From positions 16,995,005-17,059,004 of the forward strand of contig NC_053115.1 in the NCBI RefSeq assembly GCF_010015445.1: DNA of 64,000 nt, written 5' to 3'. Shown here one piece after another: positions 49,110 to 64,000 of the stretch. The DNA is from Perca fluviatilis (Eukaryota; Chordata; Actinopteri; Perciformes; Percidae). Position numbers and translations under genes: made by a program. The notes beneath the pieces were generated by a model that saw only the letters and a program-made list of their open reading frames with translations, made no database searches and had not been told where the DNA came from. Position 1 is the first letter of the stretch. Each line of letters opens with the position of its first letter.

Positions 49110-51428
49110 TGGGAGCTGTAGCCAAAGCAGCAGCATATCTAGGGGTGAAATAGGTGTGCTATAACATATAGTGTGAGAAAGAACATCTACTATAATATTA
49201 AATAGGCAGGACACACACTCAAATATGGTGTCTGATTAACAAATTAAATAGGCTTACAACAATAACATTGTAGTTTGAGAACATAATGCTAATTCACAAT
49301 GATCTACAGCAACAAAACTAAGTTTCAAACCTTCAATACATTGTGAATATAAAATTTCTTATCTCTATATCCCCTTTAAAAAAATACACTTTATAAATGA
49401 AATCCAACAAACACCATGTTCAGCACACAACTCCGATGCAGTCCTAGAGCGCTTCACTTCTCATCCCTAGAAGAGACTGTGTTCTTGCTGAACAAATACA
49501 GGTTATCACCTTTCATCCAGAGCATCTATAAAGCAAAACATGTATTATATACTGATACATTACAGTTGATTAATCAAATAAAGGCGGACATTTTCTGATA
49601 AAAAAATTACTCCACAGTAGCATCTAGCTTTAAGAAGAATGCTCACAGTTGAATGGGAAATTCGACCGTGTCCAGCGGCAGGGAGTGTGATGTGGTAACA
49701 TGATGAGTGTACAATACAAAATGTGATCCCAGCTTTGAGCAGATTTGAGGAGAGTTTTTAAAAAACAAAACAAAGTGCTACAAGGACCATGCAACAGTCT
49801 CAACCATGTCCCAGCATGGTTTGCTTGTTTCTACATGGTGAACAATGCTAAATTTAAATCTGTTTACTGCAAACAGATTTCTGACTCAAAAGCTGGTTGG
49901 CAGCCCTGAATTAGTTAAGATGCTTTACATTACAGCTTGCTGTAAACAACTCATTCTCTCCTGCCGTCATGCACGCATGCAGAAAAAAGCACTTATAAGC
50001 AGAGGACTAGAAATCAAATTTCCTCGTCAATTGAAGGCCAAGACGAAAAGCTATTTTACACCGAGCATGCAGCTAGGTGGTTTCAGTTCCATCGGTGTGG
50101 ATATTACAACAGCATAGAGGCCTACTGCACATGACTGAGGAAAGAATATGCAATTCAGTTGATGAAGGCAAAGACTGGCCGTTTTTTGCCCAAAGCTAAA
50201 AATGAAAAGGCACTGTGAAGTCTTGGCTTGGTGCATTATGTACAGTGCACTGCATGCAAAAGGGGAAGAAAACTCCACAACTTTCTGCCTTGTCCATAGG
50301 GAAGGAATGAGTGAACAGTGTGGTAGTGGTAAGGACGTTCTCCTCTGACAATGCTAAATCCATCCACACTTATTTGTGCTGTGGTTCAAGCCAAGATGAC
50401 TTTGGACATTTACTGGATTTGATTTGCAGCTAAAGACGAGGGTTAGCTTTGTGGAATGTTTGCAGTCAACCACCAGGAAGTCTGCTTCTCTCCACACTCA
50501 AGGGCTGTGGAATTTCTCTCTTTTATGTCCCTTTCTGAGCTCATTAAAATCACAGAAGAATGATTCTTTGTGTGCATTTTGGCAAAGAAATGATCTGAAA
50601 CCACACCAAGCACCATTCACGGGTGATCTCCGGCATTCATTCTCTTCTCTCTGATTCAGTTACTGTACATCTCCAAGCTTTAAGCCGACCTGAAGTAGCT
50701 TCAAACATGAAGCTACATCTGTAATCCTTCATTATAAATTTGTATAATAAAGATGATAGATGCACTAGGTTCAGTTAAGCAGCATGACGGTATAGTGCAA
50801 GAGAAGCAACGTGTGCTATAGAGAAAGTTTAAATGTGCTGGTTGTCAATGTTTCTGTAGTACACAGATACTAGAGAGATACTACATGCTATGTAATGTGT
50901 CTGGTGAATTTAAACATATCGCAAACTAACGGAATAAATCACAGGGATCATCTGATGGCTTTGGCAGGACAGGATGAAGAGTCAAAAGCATGGACTAATA
51001 AACATTGCCCTAAAGCGTCTCTGACAAGTGTTTCTCTGCTTTTCCTTCACCAGGAACACTGGCGGTGGTCAGACGGAGGCTGTACATGCCACCACATAGA
51101 ACAACAGAAACAGAGGTTATAAAAAAACGAGCTGAAGAAAACACTGACTATGAATTTGGAACGTTAACAATATGGGGTTAAAATCTTTTCCTGCAACCTA
51201 AAAATGAGTTGAACACAAGGAACGTTGACGCTGAAGTGCTCTGGCAGCACTGTATCCATGGCTTTTTAGTAGCTGTGTAGCGGTGTGTGCGGCTATAGTG
51301 ATGGTTAGTCGTTTTTACTTTATGTAGGACGCAACACGGTTACCCTCACACCACGTCTCTTCAGTGTCATGCTGGGTGGACCACAGGGTTGGGGGGGGTT
51401 TACAGGACAAGTCCTGGTTTTTGTGACT
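47835..51428 (-). other. ampd2: Probable long 3'UTR of ampd2
   Basis: Between the ampd2 stop codon (51429-51431) and a minus-strand AATAAA (plus TTTATT, 47835-47840) there is no competing gene. If this signal is used the 3'UTR is about 3.6 kb. It includes a (TG)n run at about 49077-49108. Nearer poly(A) signals could shorten it; the extent is inference. Confidence 0.4.
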
Positions 51429-58950
<7,522 letters not shown>

Positions 58951-59976
58951 CTGTAGGCAGACAGAGACAGAGTTACAGTATGTGATAGAAACACATGGAG
59001 AAACAAAGTGCAAGCCTTTTGAATACAAGCACAGTAAGGTCTACACGTGTGCCATCATTCGATCATAAAACAGCCATAAACAGGCAAAAGGCTGAAAGCC
59101 AGAAAGCAGAACAGTTAAACATTTAAAATGTCTGGATCAAAAGGAAGGGGTCTGCCTCAGTCATTCAAACTACTTTTTACATTTATTTAGAAAAATAAGT
59201 AATGTGACACTGCTGTCATTTGTAAAATAAAGTAACTTGAGTAGTTATCTGAGTACATTTCTCTGTCATCTATGCATATTTTCTTAGCTATGTAAAATTT
59301 CAGCAAAGTAAAAACACTTTTACAGTGTCTACTGAATAGTGTATAATTTGAGTAGGTTTCCTTTGACCAGAGATAGTTACATGGTTTAGTTTTCTGCATC
59401 TGGAGCCACACAATGAATTTAAAGAATCCATCTTGAACTCTGAAAGATCACATGTCCCTTTTCTGTAAAGGAACAGCAACTTTTACTAAGCTATGTTTCT
59501 TTTATTAAGGTAATCACCCAGATATATTTGCTTATGTAAAAGATGAGTAAAGTAAGAGTACCTCCGGTTGACTAATGCAATATTTCCACTACGAAACATA
59601 TCTAGGGAAAAGAGCCATATGAATTTTACCAAGTTAGTACAGTCTAACAAAATACTGTGTTGTGTGTGCTTAAGATATTCTTGTTGGAATGATAAGGCCT
59701 GTAGTTTACTATGTAGGCCAAATGTTTAATACTGAAACAGCTCTGACAGAAAATAATTGACAGACTTTGGACAAACAGCTAATACAAACAACTGCTAAAA
59801 CTAGAAAATCAGTCAACTTCCACCAGTTATTACAGAAGTTGCTGGTACACATTAACTGATCTCACAGGACACAACCAAAGACAGGTTATCAAGTGGTTTC
59901 AAGATTGAGAAATCTTTGGCCAAGAACTTCCTTTGTTTCCTTCCTTCAGCTAAATGGACACATTAACCAAATTTGT

Positions 59977-60210
<234 letters not shown>

Positions 60211-60477
60211 GAAAAAAAAACACAAGGCATCAGTTGCAAACAGTCAGCCAGAAGTTAAACAAATGCAAATAGGGCATAACCATGTTTACCTATGAAGCTC
60301 CGGTGACAGTGACAGCATGAAAATCCTTGTATTATGTTCAAGAACAGAAGCCGGTTTAAGGAAAGAGAGCTGTACAAATATATACTGTGCCACTTTAATC
60401 CCACACGGGCATGCACACACACTTGAAAAAGAACTACCCTAACCCACTTGCACACACGGACACACTCATACACACAC

Positions 60478-60515
60478 CTGAGAATGACAGAGGGGCCTTT
60501 CCCACTCTAGACCTG
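60478..60515 (-). other. ampd2: Weak candidate upstream exon of ampd2
   Basis: On the minus strand TCTGTTTTCAG precedes a 38-base block that reads RSRVGKAPLSFS and ends CTCAG/GTGTGT. Its exit phase matches the entry phase of the exon at 58820-58950 (one base, G, completing an Asp codon). There is no ATG in the block, the donor is weak and I recall no family match, so this may be chance. Confidence 0.22.
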
Positions 60516-61554
60516 CTGAAAACAGATGACGCCTGCTCCACTCCAGACTAAACCAAAGTCAAGAGGGGAAAACTACCAAAAGACTAAAAACCTTTGTCTC
60601 CAAAGACTGAGGGACACAGAGGAACAGCAAATTCACTGATTCCTGTGTACATTCTAAAGACAGCCATGGCTTTCACTTAAAGAGGACCATACTTTAAAGA
60701 GTACTATAATTATGTGCACACACAGTAATTCACTCACTCATAATAAGTCTATGGCTTAGGGAATGGTGTGTTCACTCTCCTCTGTAATTGGTTGCCATTG
60801 GTGGTACTGTGTCTGGCCTGTAACAATTAGTCTTTGCAATCTGCTGTCTGCCTCCAAGGCTGTGGAGTTTGGAATGGACAGAGGGTAACTCTCCCCAGTG
60901 TACTAACAGTAGCATGACAACAACTATTGTCAACTAACCTATTTGTGCAACATTGCACAAATAGGTTTTAAAGGATGTGAGTTTCAGCCTTGCCACGATC
61001 TGCTGACAATCATATGCTCATTGCTTAAGGACATACAGTACAAGAGTGTTTGAACATACAAATGTACAGCATAGCCCATGGATTTTTGACGTAGATATCG
61101 ATGAGTTTTTACAAAATTATTATGTAAACGCAACATAAACAGTTTCGATTTTTAAATAAATGCGAACACAATATTTACTGAGCAGAACATTTTATTGCCG
61201 CAAAACAAACTGTGGCAGCACTTTCTAAATTACCTTTAACATATATTTGTCATATAGGTACTGACATTTCCAACATGGCCAACATATACACCTATGCAAA
61301 TATTTCTGCGATAAACTAATATAACCCTGGCCAATTTATCAGATTATATGCAGAGTGCACATGTGTGGAATGCATATTAAGACATGCCCATTTTCACATG
61401 ACAAACTGACATGACTTGCACACAAACAGAGTCCTCCCCAGTATAGTATCCATGTAATCCTTTGGCCTGTCCACCACAGATGGCTCTTAATCCAGCACCC
61501 CAACTCTATTTATACCAGTGACATCATGGTAATAAAGGTCTAGGGTCTAAGGAT

Positions 61555-61650
61555 CGAGCATGTTGTACAGATTGTAAAGCCCCTTGAGGCAAATGATCGT
61601 GATTGGATGTTATTTGTGATATTGGGAAATATAAATAAAACTGACTTGCC
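61555..61650 (+). mobile_element. LINE 3' tail fragment
   Basis: GTACAGATTGTAAAGCCCCT ... GGGAAATATAAATAAAACTG: a truncated non-LTR retrotransposon end of the same general type as those at 18.8 and 32.2 kb. Confidence 0.6.
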
Positions 61651-63156
61651 TGGACGTAGGGAGCTCAAACCCTCTACACACATCTTTACAAGTAAACACA
61701 ACCACACTGGGGGATCAAAACAACAGAGGCACTAGCAAGTTTATGATGGGAGACTTCAAGAAAGACTAATAAACCATAAAGGCCTGTATGATTCATTCAG
61801 TTAATGGCCAATTTAAAAAGTCCAAATAGCAACTAGACATGTAAATGAGGGTCCTGTTATTTTGTCTTCAAAGTGTTAGTGTGTCTAAAACTTAATTTAA
61901 CAGAGTCAATAAAGATAAATGTCTTTGATCTCTGGGCCACGATGGAGTCCAACCATAAAAAACACTTTAGATGTAGACTGTGTAGATGCCTGTGTTGATA
62001 ATATGTGTGACTCATTTGGAAAAGAGAGTGTGGATCAACATGGGACAAAACACACTAATTTCCCTTTATTGGCAGTATTTTTGTAAAGCCTTGACATACA
62101 CACTTTTGCTTTGTTTGTTTCAAACCACTGTGCAGAATTGCATGCAAATGTGTTTTGGCACACAGGCTGGCCAAGAAACCCAGGCTCTAGCCTCACTTTA
62201 AAACACACCGTTTACTGTATGAGGGTGTCTTATCTATGTTAGAATTCAATGCTTCAATCCTTCTATCTTTAAGTAGCCATTGGGAGTACATTTTTTAGAT
62301 CAGTGAGTACTATTGATAAAGCTCTGTATCTCAGCTTTCTCTCACATCCCTGGGACCGGAGTCTGTTCTTTTGAACCCTACCAGAAAGTCATCTAGAAAT
62401 ATGTGGAGCTGCCTCAATACAGTCCTTTCAGTCCCTCAGGCCAAAAGTAGCAGAAGTCTAGTCAGGCAGTGTCATATAGTAAAGTAGTCAACAAAACATT
62501 GTACAGTAATGTTCTTGAAAATATTCCATAACCAAATTAATCTATATCAATTTGACGTCTATTTGGTATATGAAGGGTAGTTTGACAATAAAATAACTAC
62601 TTTGTATGCAACAAACTTTAAGTTCCATAAGCCCCACATTGTTCTACATTTATTCTATCCTGTGTAATTGATGAGCATATCAATTACAGAGGAGTATAAG
62701 TAATTATGTACTGCATGTGTATACTTACTGATTAAATCACCAAATTATAAACTGTGTCACATTGCGCTGGAATCTGACCCTGTTGTTAGATAACTACATT
62801 ATTCTCAAATGTCAAAGAGGCAGTCTTGAGCAAAATAACAAGACCCAAGGTTCCTGCCCTTTCGGTGAATACATCTGGCTAGATTTCAACTCGTTAGGCA
62901 CACTGTGCTGGATACAAATACCAAAGGAACAGTGAACATGTTGTGGCACTCCTTGCTCTATTCTTTGCCCCGACACGTAACTAGAGCCAATTACATGTTG
63001 GACAATTTAACCAGTTCATGTCTCAAAGAAATAATGAGAAAAGTATTCTTTTATTTTAAATCTACATCTTACATGTAACCTCACAATGCAAGCCTGCAAT
63101 TCCCTTTTTTCATTGTGGTCTGGCAATGCTCGATTTAGTTCAGAATACAAGACAAC

Positions 63157-63349
63157 GGGCGCCCGGATAACTCAGTTGGTAGAACGGGCGCCCATATATT
63201 GAGGTTTACTCCTCGACGCAGCAGGCCCGGATTCCACTCTGACCTGCAGCCCTTTGCTGCATGTCATTCCCCCCTCTCTCTACAGCTATCCTGTCAATAA
63301 AGGCCTAAAAATGCCCCAAAAAAAACTTTAAAAAAAAGAATGCAAAACA
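63157..63349 (+). mobile_element. tRNA-derived SINE with intact 10-bp target duplication
   Basis: Begins GGGCGCCCGGATAACTCAGT with a box A-like GATAACTCAGTTGGTAG and a box B-like GGCCCGGATTCCA about 60 bases on, as in a tRNA-headed RNA polymerase III promoter. The body CTGCAGCCCTTTGCTGCATG ... GTCAATAAAGGCCTAAAAATG is a familiar teleost SINE sequence, and the end is A-rich. ACAAGACAAC flanks both sides (63147-63156 and 63350-63359), a perfect 10-bp duplication, so both boundaries are defined. Confidence 0.88.
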
Positions 63350-64000
63350 ACAAGACAACATAGCTAATTGATGAGTCTCCTATTCACTCAGATAAACATG
63401 TTAGGGGGTTGGTCCTCTGTTGGCTTCATGCTTAAATGACAGTTTTCCTCTATTTTCTTGTTTACCTCCATGAATTCAGTGGCGTGTCTAGCACTGTCTG
63501 TCTAATGTCTAGCAGCAACTGGCTGCAATGTCTTATTTTGTTTGTTTTTACTTGATTTTTTGCACAACTGGTGCACATTTCAGTCTCTTGAAATTGAAAT
63601 TTGACTGCATCCATACCAGTAACAGGCCCTTTAATTAAATGCTGTGGATTAATAGCAAATATGTGGTTTTTTCCTGCAGTAAGAGGCAGCCAATTGCCCA
63701 CATGACCCTCTGTCCAACAGTAAAATGTAGGCGTGGGAGCTCTGCCTCCAGTGGTCCAGGGTGGCCGAGAGCCAAGATGGTCCAAAAAAAAAAAAAAAAA
63801 TGAATTAAATGAAGAAAAACGGAATATGGCGACATGTATGGCAATATAGTTGATATCATTATCACAATTAAAAACAATATATCACAATATGGCAAATGCA
63901 TTCAAAATTACATACAATAAAATCCAGTTCAAATTGGGTTCCACTTTTACTTCATATGCGTGACAAAAGCTCAACTTCAAAACCTAATTTTAATACTTAT

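Noticed and set aside
60265..60300. Possible ampd2 start exon reading MLSLSPELHR before a GTAAAC donor (minus strand)
   Set aside because: Its exit phase (two bases) does not match the exon at 58820-58950 and would create a stop.

Overview
The window is nuclear DNA from a ray-finned fish, most likely a percomorph-type teleost. The signs are vertebrate genes with many short GT-AG introns, very long CA/TG microsatellites, and typical teleost repeats (Tc1/mariner and hAT-like MITEs, a tRNA-derived SINE, LINE 3' tails, a solo LTR). There is no bacterial, phage or CRISPR content.

Layout, left to right. (1) 1-3.65 kb, minus: the 5' end of pbrm1, the BAF180/polybromo subunit of PBAF chromatin remodelling, encoding the N-terminus and bromodomain 1; it continues past the left edge. 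(2) 6.49-8.97 kb, plus: complete wdr77 (MEP50), the WD40 partner of PRMT5. (3) 10.26-19.67 kb, minus: a proline-rich protein homologous to human C6orf132. (4) 23.95-25.72 kb, plus: a GCAP1-type guanylate cyclase activator (GUCA1A-like), with a degenerate extra copy of its exon 2 at 27.4 kb. (5) 32.7-37.7 kb, plus: complete irf6. (6) 40.5-47.5 kb, plus: complete eps8l3 (PTB, SH3 and C-terminal SAM-like domain). (7) 51.4-58.95 kb and beyond, minus: ampd2, AMP deaminase 2, complete at its C-terminus; its first exon or exons lie upstream and were not found.

Exon joins were worked out by eye from splice signals, reading-frame phase and remembered family sequences. In the five complete genes the joined coding length is a multiple of three: wdr77 329 aa, C6orf132-like 769 aa, guca1-like 189 aa, irf6 492 aa, eps8l3 640 aa. 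The genes do not form one pathway. They are a vertebrate synteny mosaic: as I recall, WDR77, EPS8L3 and AMPD2 lie on human 1p13, and C6orf132 next to GUCA1A on 6p21.

I did not find a convincing new multi-gene system. The most interesting non-genic observations are: a 409-bp MITE with a perfect 8-bp target duplication and an internal palindromic minisatellite; a 135-bp TG repeat up against the 3' splice site of the last guca1-like exon (resembling the CFTR TG-T tract); the decayed duplicate guca1-like exon; a GC-AG intron in ampd2; and intact boundaries for a solo LTR, a SINE and a Tc1-type MITE.
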